Assembly: GCF_000238275.3 (NCBI RefSeq)
Contig: NZ_AHCF03000004.1
Location: 558,001 to 622,000 of the forward strand
Origin: Pseudoalteromonas undina
GTDB lineage: Bacteria > Pseudomonadota > Gammaproteobacteria > Enterobacterales > Alteromonadaceae
DNA length: 64,000 bases
Direction of reading: 5' to 3'
Shown: positions 50,589 through 63,678 of the stretch, one piece after another
Layout: every line of letters begins with the position of its first letter
Numbering within the stretch: the first letter of the stretch is position 1
Program-made: the position numbers and the translations under genes
Notes under the pieces: generated by a model
The model's input: only the letters and a program-made list of their open reading frames with translations
What the model was told of the DNA's origin: nothing
Database searches by the model: none

Positions 50589-51806
50589 CTAGCTGATAGT
50601 TTCTATTTTTGTGTAATCAATTTTATTCGCTTTAGGCGATCCTTCGATATTGCTGACTGTTTTAAGTTTGCTGTAGGCAATAAAACCAATGCAAATAAAG
50701 AATAACCCTATAACTAAAGCACCAACCCATTGAATTTGCAAAAACTCAAGTTTAAATAACAGTGTTAATAATGATAAAGCGACGACATTCATGGCAATAT
50801 ACTTAAATTTACCAAAGCGTTTTACAGTTAAGTTTAAATTATCTGTGTATAGACGGATCAGTGAATCAAGCGAGTTAATAACAAACACAATACCTACAAA
50901 CACCATGGCAAAGTTTTTAATGCCTGCAGTTGGAATGCCCGCTTCGTGGTAGTGATATAACACACTGAACCAGATAGCGATTGGTATTGACGGAAAAATT
51001 AACATAGCGCCGAGTACTTGGTATGTTTTTAAACCACCCACAAAACGTGATGTAAACTGGCCAATCATGATACTCCACGCAAACCACCAAAATAGGTAAA
51101 ACTCATGGTAATCATTCAGTGGTAATACAAACTCATTGATATTGGCAAAGTAATTACCAATTAATCCAATGTTTTTAGTAAATGCAGAGAGTTCGCTATC
51201 GCCAAATAAGAAGGCATCAGCCCACATAAAACCAATTAACGCGATAAACAACCAAGTAGTAGCAATACTTAAAAAGCGAACATATTTAATATCGGTGCTT
51301 GAATACACCGCAAAACAGATAGCGGCAAGCACGATTAAGTAAAACTCAGGAATAACATTTGAGCCGTCTCCGAGTTCAGGTAAATACCACGGTAGGTTGC
51401 TCAATAGTAAGTAAGCGGTAAACGCACAAGTACCAATGATAACTACGTTGTTTAAAAATTTAACCCATGGAATTTCAAAAAATTTTACTTTGGGTTCTAT
51501 TACACAGAAATAAAAGCACGTAAGAAAATAAAATCCCCAAATTAAAAATCCCCAATAACCAAACTCAATAGAGAGAGGGTTGGCAAATGCATATTCTGGG
51601 CTTGCTTTTATGTCTGCATAACCGGCAAATTCGGTTAAAGGAAACATAATGAGGCCAACGTCTAGGCCCGAGGTAAACAGGATTGCTATAAAGGTGAATG
51701 TTCTCACTGGTGTGACGCCTACTACGCGTACATTGCCCCATTTAATTAAAATAGCAACAATCGCAAGTAAGGTGAAAATAATGCCAGCATTAAGCCAAAT
51801 AGTCAT
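50589..51806 (-). CDS. short BCCT-like (betaine/choline/carnitine) transporter
   Basis: This 405-residue inner-membrane protein has about 11-12 hydrophobic segments. FYLFWWFAWSIMIGQFTSRFVGGLKTYQVLGAMLIFPSIPIAIWF matches the BCCT signature helix (W..W...G.F..R.....). SGLDVGLIMFPLTEF corresponds to the substrate-side glycine/tryptophan region. At about 405 residues it is shorter than the usual 500-600, lacking the extended C-terminal regulatory tail and possibly one N-terminal helix. It follows betA after a hairpin and directly precedes the porin gene, so choline or glycine-betaine uptake is the likely role. Confidence 0.75.
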   Translation of the reverse strand: MTIWLNAGIIFTLLAIVAILIKWGNVRVVGVTPVRTFTFIAILFTSGLDVGLIMFPLTEFAGYADIKASPEYAFANPLSIEFGYWGFLIWGFYFLTCFYFCVIEPKVKFFEIPWVKFLNNVVIIGTCAFTAYLLLSNLPWYLPELGDGSNVIPEFYLIVLAAICFAVYSSTDIKYVRFLSIATTWLFIALIGFMWADAFLFGDSELSAFTKNIGLIGNYFANINEFVLPLNDYHEFYLFWWFAWSIMIGQFTSRFVGGLKTYQVLGAMLIFPSIPIAIWFSVLYHYHEAGIPTAGIKNFAMVFVGIVFVINSLDSLIRLYTDNLNLTVKRFGKFKYIAMNVVALSLLTLLFKLEFLQIQWVGALVIGLFFICIGFIAYSKLKTVSNIEGSPKANKIDYTKIETIS

Positions 51807-51917
51807 TATCGCCCTCCCAGAATGAATAAAAGTAACACATATATACTCCGTTTTTTATTGTGCTTGCATTAACACAGACATAACCTATTTATGCTTGTGA
51901 GCCACTGCAAGGCGCAT

Positions 51918-51960
51918 AAAGGCACTCCTTAAAGCATTTTGCTTAAAAGAGTGGCCTTTA
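51918..51960 (-). terminator. terminator or attenuator between betA and the transporter
   Basis: On the minus strand the stem GGCCACTC / GGAGTGCC with an inner AAGC/GCTT hairpin is followed by TTTAT, shortly after the betA stop. It may reduce read-through to the transport genes. Confidence 0.5.
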
Positions 51961-51972
51961 TGGCAGGCTAAA

Positions 51973-53640
51973 TTAAAGGGTTTTATTTCGTTGTGTAGTT
52001 TGCCAATCAGTGGCATTCACAACATCAACTCCTGTATGAGCTAAGGGCTTATTTCCTAAAATAATATCAGCGGCTTTTTCGGCAACCATAATGGTAGGCG
52101 CATTTAAATTACCGTTAGGTATTGTTGGAAAAATTGACGAGTCAACCACACGCAAGCTTTGCATGCCATGCACTTGAGTGTTTGAATTAACCACCGCCAT
52201 GGCGTCTTCACCCATTTTACAAGAGCAAGAGGGGTGGTAAGCACTTTCTACTGCTTGGCGTACAAAGGCATCAATTTGCTCATCAGTTTGAACTTGTTGC
52301 CCTGGTTGAATTTCTTCACCACGGAAATTGTCAAAGGCAGGTTGTTCAATGATTTCACGCGTCAATCGTACGCACGCTCTAAAGCCTTCAATATCATCTT
52401 GATGCTCTAGGTAGTTAAATACAATTTTAGGTGGCTGTGTTGGATCAGCTGATGCAATAGTGACACTGCCTCGGCTCTTAGGCTTGTTATGACCTACATG
52501 CACTTGAAAACCATGCCCTGCAAAAGCACTGCGTCCATCGTAACGCATTGCTGCCGGTAAAAAGTGATACTGAATATCTGGCCATTCAACACCTGGCTTT
52601 GAGCGAATAAACGCACATGATTCAAAGTGATTAGTTGAACCTAAACCTTTACGGGTAAGCAGCCATTTTGCACCAATCAAGCCTTTAGAAAATAAACCTA
52701 ATTTACCGTTTAAGGTAATGGGTTGATTACATTTATATTGAAAGTAAAACTCTAAATGATCTTGCAAGTTTTGACCTACACCTGGTAAGTGATGCTTTAC
52801 TTCAACACCTGCATTTTCAAGTGCTTGCTTATCACCAATACCTGACAATTGTAACAGGTGAGGTGATCCGATAGAGCCCGCACTTAAAATAACCTCTTTA
52901 CTTGCTTGCGCTGTTTTAACTGCGCCATTGAGTTTGTATTCAACACCAGTTGCTTTTTTACCGTCTAAAATAACGCGCTGAGCAAGTGCACCGGTAACGA
53001 TTGTTAAGTTGCTACGATGCTTAATTGGGTCTAAGTACTCGCGAGAAGCAGAGCTACGCACACCGTTTTTAACAGTCATGTGCATAGGGCCAAAGCCTTC
53101 TTGTTGAGCACTATTGTAGTCATTTGTGGTTGAGTAACCAGCCTCTGCACCCGCTTCAATAAATGCAGTGTATAACGGGTTTTCCATGTTATTGCCGTTA
53201 TTAACACCTAGCGGTCCTTTACCACCACGATGAGTATTTTCACCTAGGTAAAAGCTTTCTGCCTTTTTAAAATACGGTAAACACGCTTGGTAATCCCAGC
53301 CGTTAGCGCCGTGTTGTTGCCATTCGTCAAAATCTTTAGCATGGCCACGTACATACACCATGCCATTAATCGAAGATGAGCCGCCAAGGACTTTACCGCG
53401 AGGGCAATGCATTTCACGGTTATCTAAGTGTGGCTCTGGTTGCGTATGAAATTGCCACGCAAACTTATCGGTATTCATTGGAATAGACAATGCGGTAGGC
53501 ATTTTTATAAAGATGCTTTTATCGCTGCCGCCGGTTTCAAGTAACAATACCTTGTTACTTGAATCTTCAGACAAGCGATTTGCTAACACACATCCAGCTG
53601 AGCCCGCGCCTACAATAATATAATCAAAAGAGTGGTTCAT
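51973..53640 (-). CDS. betA: choline dehydrogenase
   Basis: This 555-residue GMC-family flavoenzyme oxidises choline to betaine aldehyde. The FAD-binding [20 protein letters not shown] is at the N-terminus, followed by the GMC signature [21 protein letters not shown] (near 80-100), and the second GMC signature [17 protein letters not shown] (near 250). Catalytic His is in [13 protein letters not shown] near 465. It is membrane-associated and feeds electrons to the quinone pool. It lies 9 bases after betB, in the order betI-betB-betA. Confidence 0.96.
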   Translation of the reverse strand: MNHSFDYIIVGAGSAGCVLANRLSEDSSNKVLLLETGGSDKSIFIKMPTALSIPMNTDKFAWQFHTQPEPHLDNREMHCPRGKVLGGSSSINGMVYVRGHAKDFDEWQQHGANGWDYQACLPYFKKAESFYLGENTHRGGKGPLGVNNGNNMENPLYTAFIEAGAEAGYSTTNDYNSAQQEGFGPMHMTVKNGVRSSASREYLDPIKHRSNLTIVTGALAQRVILDGKKATGVEYKLNGAVKTAQASKEVILSAGSIGSPHLLQLSGIGDKQALENAGVEVKHHLPGVGQNLQDHLEFYFQYKCNQPITLNGKLGLFSKGLIGAKWLLTRKGLGSTNHFESCAFIRSKPGVEWPDIQYHFLPAAMRYDGRSAFAGHGFQVHVGHNKPKSRGSVTIASADPTQPPKIVFNYLEHQDDIEGFRACVRLTREIIEQPAFDNFRGEEIQPGQQVQTDEQIDAFVRQAVESAYHPSCSCKMGEDAMAVVNSNTQVHGMQSLRVVDSSIFPTIPNGNLNAPTIMVAEKAADIILGNKPLAHTGVDVVNATDWQTTQRNKTL

Positions 53641-53649
53641 AATGATTCC

Positions 53650-55125
53650 TTAAAACGGGCTTTCTATGTCGGCCATACCAACATAAACAGACTTAGTTTG
53701 CGTGTAATGATCAAGTGTTTCTATACCATTTTCACGACCAATACCCGATTGCTTATAGCCACCCACTGGCATTTCTGCTGGCGAGTTACCGTAAGCATTA
53801 ATCCAACAAATACCGGCTTGAAGTTGATGAATTACGCGATGAGCGCGTTTAATATCGCTAGTGAAAACGCCTGCAGCTAAACCTAAGTGAGTGCCGTTAG
53901 CACGTGCAATTACATCATTTTCATCATCAAATACTAAAACGCTCATTACTGGGCCAAAAATTTCTTCTTTAACGATGGTCATTTCATCGTTGCAATCAAC
54001 AAACACTGTCGGCGCTACAAAATAGCCATTTGGTGCAGATGCTGGAGAAAGCGTTGAACCACCCGTTAATAATGTTGCACCTTCTTTAAGGCCTTTGTCG
54101 ATGTAACTCATCACTAAATCTTGATGCTTCTTAGAAATAAGCGCGCCAAAGTTAGTATTTAAATCTTGCGGGTCACCGGCAATAATATTGTTTTCGGTAC
54201 GTGTTTTAAGTTCATCAATAAATTGTTGATACACATTCTTGTGAACATAAATACGAGTGCAGTTCGTACAAATTTCACCTTGGGTATAAAAGTTACCTAG
54301 CATGGCAGCACTTACTGCTTGCTCAATGTTGGCGTCATCAAATACTAATAATGGCGATTTACCACCTAGTTCCATAGTCACATCTTTTAATGTGCCTGCA
54401 GCACTGGCGACTACTTTTTTACCGGTACCTACTTCACCAGTAAATGATACTTTTTCAATATCTTGATGTGCAGTAAGCCATTGGCCTACTTCACCGGCGC
54501 CTTGAACTACATTAAATACGCCAGCAGGGACGCCTGCTTCAATAAACACCTCGGCTAATTTAATTGCACCAAGCGGCGTTTCTTCAGACGGCTTAAAAAT
54601 AAATGCATTACCCGCTGCGAGGGCTGGGCCTGATTTCCAACATGCAATTTGTAATGGGTAGTTCCATGCACCAATACCGGCACAAATACCTAAAGGTTCT
54701 TTGCGTGTGTAGTAAAAGTCATCGCCAACCATTTGTTGTTGACCAACTTGTGCAGGGGCAAGACCTGCAAAATATTCAATTACATCTGCGCCTGTTTCAA
54801 CATCTACGCAGTTAGCTTCTTGCATTGGTTTACCAGTATCGAGCACTTCAACCAGTGCAAGCTCATCATTGCGCTCGCGTAAAATAGCAACGGCGTTTAG
54901 TAAAATACGGCTGCGCTCAATAGGGGTCATCGCTGACCAAACTTTAAAGCCTTGTTTTGCACTTTCTATCGCTGCGTTTTGAACATGCTGGTCAGCGACT
55001 TCAACGGCATAAATTACCTGGCCGGTTGCAGGATTTACTACATCAAATGTTTCGCCGCTTTTATTTGCAAGGAATTGGCCGTTGATAAAGTTTTGATAGA
55101 TAGGTGTAGTCACGTTAGGCTCCAT
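53650..55125 (-). CDS. betB: betaine aldehyde dehydrogenase
   Basis: This 491-residue NAD(P)-dependent aldehyde dehydrogenase makes glycine betaine from betaine aldehyde. Catalytic Cys is in [16 protein letters not shown] (near 286), catalytic Glu in [14 protein letters not shown] (near 253), with the nucleotide loop [12 protein letters not shown]. It overlaps the end of betI by 11 bases and precedes betA by 9. The FNVVQGAG and [12 protein letters not shown] segments agree with BetB. Confidence 0.95.
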   Translation of the reverse strand: MEPNVTTPIYQNFINGQFLANKSGETFDVVNPATGQVIYAVEVADQHVQNAAIESAKQGFKVWSAMTPIERSRILLNAVAILRERNDELALVEVLDTGKPMQEANCVDVETGADVIEYFAGLAPAQVGQQQMVGDDFYYTRKEPLGICAGIGAWNYPLQIACWKSGPALAAGNAFIFKPSEETPLGAIKLAEVFIEAGVPAGVFNVVQGAGEVGQWLTAHQDIEKVSFTGEVGTGKKVVASAAGTLKDVTMELGGKSPLLVFDDANIEQAVSAAMLGNFYTQGEICTNCTRIYVHKNVYQQFIDELKTRTENNIIAGDPQDLNTNFGALISKKHQDLVMSYIDKGLKEGATLLTGGSTLSPASAPNGYFVAPTVFVDCNDEMTIVKEEIFGPVMSVLVFDDENDVIARANGTHLGLAAGVFTSDIKRAHRVIHQLQAGICWINAYGNSPAEMPVGGYKQSGIGRENGIETLDHYTQTKSVYVGMADIESPF

Positions 55126-55705
55126 ATTGCTTGATAAGTGAATGCACGTAGTTTTTAGCTAGTGATTCACTGTGTTTAAACTGATTTTCGTCTGATTGGC
55201 TTAATACGGCACGAAGCCATAAGCCATCAATCATTGCTGCGGTTAATTCAGCCGCGAGGGTTGCTTGCGCTAAAGGCATTAATTGCTTAAATGAAACGGT
55301 TAAATTGCTTTGCAAGCGTTTACTGTTTACATTTTGTAAACGATGAAGTTCCTTATCGTGCATTGATTGCGCCCAAAAACTTAACCACGTCCGAGTGGTG
55401 TCTTTTCGTTGTTGTACTAGCGCAAAGTTTGATTCAACAATAAACATTAACCTTTGAGTTGCTGTGGTATTTTCATTAACCTTACTAATTAAGTCGTCTT
55501 TCAAGTTCGAGAGTAAGTAACGCACAGTTGCTTCAATTAGCCCCTGTTTCCCACCAAAGTAATGGCTAATTATGCCTGATGACATTCCAGCGTTTTTACT
55601 AATACTATTGATAGTAGTCGCCTGTAATCCTTTTTGAGCAACTGACTCTATAGTCGCGTCAATTAGCTGCTGACGCCTTACAGGTTCCATTCCAACTTTA
55701 GGCAT
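55115..55705 (-). CDS. betI: BetI, TetR-family choline-responsive repressor
   Basis: This 196-residue TetR-family repressor has its helix-turn-helix at residues about 15-55 ([40 protein letters not shown]). The start [20 protein letters not shown] matches E. coli BetI (MPKLGM), which decides ATG 55705 over an upstream TTG at 55729. The C-terminal ligand domain keeps [23 protein letters not shown]. It heads the bet operon and should repress it until choline is present. A palindrome resembling a BetI site lies just upstream. Confidence 0.95.
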   Translation of the reverse strand: MPKVGMEPVRRQQLIDATIESVAQKGLQATTINSISKNAGMSSGIISHYFGGKQGLIEATVRYLLSNLKDDLISKVNENTTATQRLMFIVESNFALVQQRKDTTRTWLSFWAQSMHDKELHRLQNVNSKRLQSNLTVSFKQLMPLAQATLAAELTAAMIDGLWLRAVLSQSDENQFKHSESLAKNYVHSLIKQYGA

Positions 55706-56129
55706 AATTTTTATTAATTGATCGTTCAATAAAGATAAGCTTAAGGTAATAGCTCTAACAATTCAAGGCTTGTGTAAATGGTAAGAGAGTAAAGTATGGA
55801 TAAATAATTAACAAAATGAGTATGAAATGATGCAAAATTAACAACTCAAGACCTTGTTTAAAGTCCTTAAATAACAATAGTTTGTATGTTTTATTGGTGT
55901 TGTTCTTTATAGTGTAATCAATTCTTTACGAGGTGAGTGAAACTTTTAGTGATTTATTTGTTAGTGCGATAACTATTAGAGTACTAATTGTATTTTTTAC
56001 CAGCAGGGCATTTATATAAAGGTAAAGGGAATAGATATGTTGTTGCGATCAAAATCAGGTTTCAAAGAGAAATATGGGAGGTAAATTAAACAAATGTTAA
56101 CGCGAAGTAGGGGGAAAATAAGGCGCTGT
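55706..56129. other. intergenic region upstream of betI
   Basis: A 424-base gene-free stretch lies between betI and the next minus-strand gene, and contains the presumed bet promoter and the BetI-like palindrome. The remaining part, including a 15-codon reading frame near 56037, has no supportable feature. Confidence 0.45.
55717..55730. promoter_or_regulatory. candidate BetI operator
   Basis: ATTGA-TCGT-TCAAT is an inverted repeat ending 12 bases before the betI start codon. It matches my recollection of the ATTGAAC-type palindromes described for BetI. Confidence 0.5.
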
Positions 56130-56432
56130 TTAGCTTTCAACAACACCTTTAAATAATAAGGGATAACGTCTTAAGCGATTGCCAATATAGTCATCGGCCA
56201 TGATCTGCTCACAAATTTCGTCGATGTTATCAGTAGCTTCAAACACCCAATCAAAACGTTCAATCGCAAGCAAAAAACCGCGCTTTAAGTGTGTTTGTTT
56301 GCGGTAATAAGCAAGATTATTTTTTATCAGTTGCAGCCTTTCAGGCTCAGCTTTTAATTGCGCAATAACTTGGTGAATAAACTGCAAATTGCGCGAACTA
56401 GTTGGTCTATTTCGTCTATTTGTTGGTCGCAT
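56130..56432 (-). CDS. hypothetical basic protein
   Basis: This 100-residue cytosolic protein is very arginine-rich at the N-terminus (MRPTNRRNRPTSSRNLQFIHQVIAQL), followed by helical segments (AEPERLQLIKNNLAYYRKQTHLKRGF, FDWVFEATDNIDEICEQIMADDYIGNRLRRYPLLF). No family is recognised. The start overlaps the stop of the upstream gene as TAATG, so the two are translationally coupled and probably work together. Confidence 0.65.
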   Translation of the reverse strand: MRPTNRRNRPTSSRNLQFIHQVIAQLKAEPERLQLIKNNLAYYRKQTHLKRGFLLAIERFDWVFEATDNIDEICEQIMADDYIGNRLRRYPLLFKGVVES

Positions 56433-56689
56433 TACTCTTCGTTAGCTATGTTGTAAAGTTTCTTCAAAAAGTCGTCTTTGTGTTTGTCATGTTCGTAATC
56501 TAAATGGTAGGTATTATGAAATCCAAAGCGTAATAACACCCCACTGCCTTGTAAGTAAACGGTATAGCCGTCAATATCAGAAAATGCAGTGACTCCCTGA
56601 TAAAGCTTACCTTCTTCTGTGGTTTCACCTCGTTGCTGGATACGTTCGTAAACCGCTAGAATCTGTTTGTTGTCGATTTCATTTTTCAT
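56432..56689 (-). CDS. DUF3081-like small protein
   Basis: This 85-residue soluble protein (MKNEIDNKQILAVYERIQQRGETTEEGKLYQGVTAFSDIDGYTVYLQGSGVLLRFGFHNTYHLDYE...) matches the DUF3081 pattern as I recall it: helix, then DYDGY and HN.YH.DY. No function is known. AGGTG before ATG 56689 decides the start; a GTG nine bases earlier is rejected. The stop overlaps the next gene's start by one base (TAATG). Confidence 0.7.
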   Translation of the reverse strand: MKNEIDNKQILAVYERIQQRGETTEEGKLYQGVTAFSDIDGYTVYLQGSGVLLRFGFHNTYHLDYEHDKHKDDFLKKLYNIANEE

Positions 56690-56834
56690 TGTCTGCACCT
56701 TTATTTACTCTTTCATACGCTATAGATATGCGGGTCGATCATCATAAAAACAATAGTCAAGAATGTGTGATATTGCTTTGCTATTTTTAATTTATAAATT
56801 ATGCTCAGAGCTCACTCTATGTTGAGCTTTTACC

Positions 56835-58115
56835 ATGATAGACAAGGCGTTACTTTTAAAAACTCGTGAATTATCCGACCAACTCATTGCGCTGCAAACC
56901 CCCATTAGAATTCTCGATGCAATTAATTGGGATAAACAGACTAAAGAAGAATTTTTTAGGCAAAAATGCCAAAAAAATCCTTTAATAGACCGTGCTTACT
57001 ACCAACAGCGAGATTTAGGGTTTGTGCCTAGTGAGTTGCGCCAAGCATTTTCAACACTGCACCGAAATATTATTAATCAGTTGGGGCAATTAAACCCAAT
57101 AACTCAATATATGGGTAAAATGTGTAGCGAATATAAAACAGTGCTTAATATGCTGGAGTACCGAGGTACTGCCGAATTTCATGACTTGTCGGTAGAGCTT
57201 TTTGGGCATCCAAAAGACCTTTTTCATGCTGGTGAGCCATCGTTATCTGAGCTTGCTAATATGCTTGAGCAGCCATTAAAAAGTTTGCTTGATGCGAACA
57301 TTTTGCCTGAAGATCCTAAAAATATTGATGCCAGTGATGCGGTGCGTATTTTGTCTGAGCAGGTCAATGCCAGTATGCAAGGGATTAATGTCGAAGTAAT
57401 GCTTAGTGATGGAATTGTCAGTGATGCGGCAGCAGGAGCTAACAATATAAAGCTTAATCAAGATGTTAAGTTTTCTCAGCGCGAATTAGATATTTTAGAG
57501 GTGCACGAGGGCTGGATCCATGTAGGCACCACTCAAAATGGCTTAGCGCAACCTTATTTAACTTGCTTGAGTAAAGGCACGCCAAGCTCTACCGTTACCC
57601 AAGAAGGGCTTGCAGTACTGACCGAAATAATCACTCTTAAATCAACACCACGTCGCTTATCAAAATTAGTAAACCGTATTCAAGCGGTCACCAAAGTGAT
57701 TGATGGTGCTGAGTTTGTAGATATATACCGAGATTATGTAGCACAAGGGTTATCAAAAGACGACAGCTACACCCTTGCACAGCGTGTATTTAGAGGTAGC
57801 ACCGCAACCGGCTTACCGTTTACTAAAGACATTGCTTATATAAAAGGCTTTGTATTGGTTTATAACTTAATTCGGGTGGCGATACAGCTTGGCAGAATTG
57901 ACCAATTACCGCTATTGCTGGTGGGTAAAATATCAATTGATGATTTTAGGTTAATATCGCAACTACATGATTTAGGTGTGATTGAAAACCCACAATTTGT
58001 GCCGCCTCATTTTAAAGATTTAAGAGGACTTGCTACGTGGCTGAGCTTTGGTCGTTTTATTGGTAATTTGTCATTTGAACAATTAGAAAACGACTACAAG
58101 CCGTTGTTTTTATGA
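56835..58115 (+). CDS. flavohemoglobin expression-modulating QEGLA-motif protein (MATCAP-like peptidase)
   Basis: This 426-residue cytosolic protein belongs to the DUF1704 family related to eukaryotic tyrosine carboxypeptidase MATCAP. The zinc motif HEGWIH (His224, Glu225, His229) fits the HExxxH of that family, and the name-giving QEGLA occurs in VTQEGLAVLTEI (near residue 257), where the Glu could be the third ligand. TATGLPFTKDIAYIKGFVLVYNLIR is the typical C-terminal segment. A metallopeptidase role is inferred; the substrate in bacteria is unknown. It is a single gene ending at a strong terminator. Confidence 0.85.
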   Translation: MIDKALLLKTRELSDQLIALQTPIRILDAINWDKQTKEEFFRQKCQKNPLIDRAYYQQRDLGFVPSELRQAFSTLHRNIINQLGQLNPITQYMGKMCSEYKTVLNMLEYRGTAEFHDLSVELFGHPKDLFHAGEPSLSELANMLEQPLKSLLDANILPEDPKNIDASDAVRILSEQVNASMQGINVEVMLSDGIVSDAAAGANNIKLNQDVKFSQRELDILEVHEGWIHVGTTQNGLAQPYLTCLSKGTPSSTVTQEGLAVLTEIITLKSTPRRLSKLVNRIQAVTKVIDGAEFVDIYRDYVAQGLSKDDSYTLAQRVFRGSTATGLPFTKDIAYIKGFVLVYNLIRVAIQLGRIDQLPLLLVGKISIDDFRLISQLHDLGVIENPQFVPPHFKDLRGLATWLSFGRFIGNLSFEQLENDYKPLFL

Positions 58116-58142
58116 TTTATAAGTGAGCTTTTTCTCAGAAAC

Positions 58143-58170
58143 AAAAAAAGCCCAAAAATGGGCTTTTTTT
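58143..58170. terminator. terminator between the QEGLA gene and the DUF1338 gene
   Basis: The perfect stem AAAAAAGCCC / GGGCTTTTTT with loop AAAAAT is symmetrical, so it works for both converging units. Confidence 0.9.
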
Positions 58171-58187
58171 AATTTAGCACAACACAG

Positions 58188-58991
58188 TTAACGTGCGTTG
58201 GTGCTCTCGAAAATTTTATCTGCAGAGGCTGCAACAAATCCAGTGTAAATTTCACCATCAGGTTTTGGATAACGAATAGCAAACTCGTAAAAACAGCTAG
58301 GAATGCGCATATCGCCATCGCTAAAGGTCACAGCGTATTCATCAGCTAATGTTGATGATTGCTCTAATAGCACTTCTGGTGAGCCTTTTACTTCGCCTCC
58401 TGAGGTATTAAGTGCAAAACCGGCATCTTTAAGAGCTTGGTTTACATCATGGATGTTATCAAATTTAGCTAAGGTATTAATGTTCACAGTAAAATGATTT
58501 GCACGGTAACCCCACGCAGACATCCACGCTGCATATTCGCTCTCAGCTAATAACTTTTTGTAAGTATCAGTGCTTACTTGCCAATGTGTGCCTGAATATA
58601 AAAAATTATCGGCAGTCACAGCGCTTTCGTCAATTTGTGCCACCATATCCGTAACGATTGCTTGTAGCTCAGGCGAACATTTTTCAACTAATAATTCAGA
58701 AATAAACACTTTTGGCTGTGTCGGATCGCTATGCTCATAATGCTTGGCGTAGAGTTTTTTTGCTTCAAAGTGATATTCACCACATTCTTTATAACCAATA
58801 GCTAAAAAGTGCGCAGCTAGTTTTTCAAGGCCTACTTTTTCTATGTTAAAAGTACGCAGTGCAATATGGTCGTTAATAATGTCGTCTTTTTGCGTTGAGC
58901 CTAATAAGTCATGAATTTTATCAGCTGATGGCGTTACTGTTAGGTAGTTTTGCCATAAGTTATCAAATAATGTGTTTACATCAGTATGCAT
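58188..58991 (-). CDS. DUF1338 family protein (2-oxoadipate dioxygenase/decarboxylase-like)
   Basis: This 267-residue protein matches the short DUF1338 subfamily. Larger relatives (HglS/YdcJ) are non-heme iron enzymes that convert 2-oxoadipate to 2-hydroxyglutarate. The family pieces NDHIALRTFN (metal His near residue 43), KLYAKHYEHSDPTQPKVFISELLVE and FYEFAIRYPKPDGEIYTGFV are intact. It follows astD by 27 bases in the arginine succinyltransferase operon, so a role on a keto-acid from arginine, lysine or ornithine breakdown is plausible. The exact substrate is not known. Confidence 0.85.
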   Translation of the reverse strand: MHTDVNTLFDNLWQNYLTVTPSADKIHDLLGSTQKDDIINDHIALRTFNIEKVGLEKLAAHFLAIGYKECGEYHFEAKKLYAKHYEHSDPTQPKVFISELLVEKCSPELQAIVTDMVAQIDESAVTADNFLYSGTHWQVSTDTYKKLLAESEYAAWMSAWGYRANHFTVNINTLAKFDNIHDVNQALKDAGFALNTSGGEVKGSPEVLLEQSSTLADEYAVTFSDGDMRIPSCFYEFAIRYPKPDGEIYTGFVAASADKIFESTNAR

Positions 58992-59018
58992 GGTAAATCC
59001 TTAAATTTTCTAAAATTG

Positions 59019-61528
<2,510 letters not shown>

Positions 61529-61542
61529 TAACTACTTGCTCC

Positions 61543-61581
61543 AATAAAGCCCTGAGGTAAACATTTATCTCAGGGCTTTAT
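61543..61581 (-). other. stable intercistronic hairpin upstream of astA
   Basis: The perfect stem AAAGCCCTGAG / CTCAGGGCTTT is followed not by a T-run but almost directly by the GGAG of astA. It is therefore more likely an mRNA-processing, stabilising or regulatory structure than a classical terminator. Confidence 0.6.
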
Positions 61582-61597
61582 ATGTTTTACTTAGTGA

Positions 61598-62923
<1,326 letters not shown>

Positions 62924-62993
62924 TTAAATTTGCAGTGCTATTTTGTGAAAAATGATTAGAATAATAGTCAAAATAACGAACCTTATTAGCATT

Positions 62994-63422
62994 ATGATAA
63001 CTCCCCAAGATAAAAAGCTACTATCAGTATTAAAAACGAACGCTAGAGCAAGTATTTCTGACCTTGCAAGGCATTTAAATTTATCCCGTTCAACAGTGCA
63101 AAGTCGCATGCTTAAGTTGGAGCAAAGCGGGGTGATTAAAGGGTATAACGTTGACTTTGGAGATGATTTTTTAAATAGCTTAGTTTCTGCACATGTCTCA
63201 ATAAAGGTCAAACAAAAGCTAACGACTAAAACCAACGTAGAGTTAAAACAAATAGATGCCATATCTCAGTTGTATGCAATTAGCGGTGAATTTGATTTAA
63301 TTGCCATTGTCGAAGCTCAAAATCTCGAGCAGTTAAGCCACTTATTAGACGATATAGGTAATTTAGATGGGGTAGAGCGCACTCGTTCATCGGTTATTTT
63401 AGAAACCAAATTTAAGCGTTAA
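62994..63422 (+). CDS. Lrp/AsnC-family regulator
   Basis: This 142-residue regulator has a winged helix-turn-helix at residues about 5-55 (DKKLLSVLKTNARASISDLARHLNLSRSTVQSRMLKLEQSGVIKGY) and a C-terminal RAM/asparagine-synthase-C domain (ISQLYAISGEFDLIAIVEAQNLEQLSHLLDDIGNLDGVERTRSSVIL). It is divergent from astC, so it is the likely amino-acid-responsive controller of the ast genes. The start MITPQDKKLL at ATG 62994 fits the family; an in-frame ATG at 62952 would add a hydrophobic extension. Confidence 0.92.
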   Translation: MITPQDKKLLSVLKTNARASISDLARHLNLSRSTVQSRMLKLEQSGVIKGYNVDFGDDFLNSLVSAHVSIKVKQKLTTKTNVELKQIDAISQLYAISGEFDLIAIVEAQNLEQLSHLLDDIGNLDGVERTRSSVILETKFKR

Positions 63423-63678
63423 TTAGATTTATTTCTAACCATTCAGTGAGTATTAATTATTTGCATTTAGGCTCACTTAATTGTAATCTCCCCGTTATTA
63501 GAAACAAGGATTGTTTTTGACCAAATCAATAGGCTTTTCGCCCCTGCATTTGCCACAATCCTCCAATACTGAACAAACCTGATAAGTATAGTTATTACTT
63601 GCAAGAACACTAGTTGATTACAATGTGAGAAACAGGACGTTTTGGCAAAACAGCTCAAAAACATTACAAGGAAATGTT

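Noticed and set aside
56130..56689. toxin-antitoxin module
   Set aside because: Gene size and overlap fit, but neither protein shows a known toxin or antitoxin family motif.
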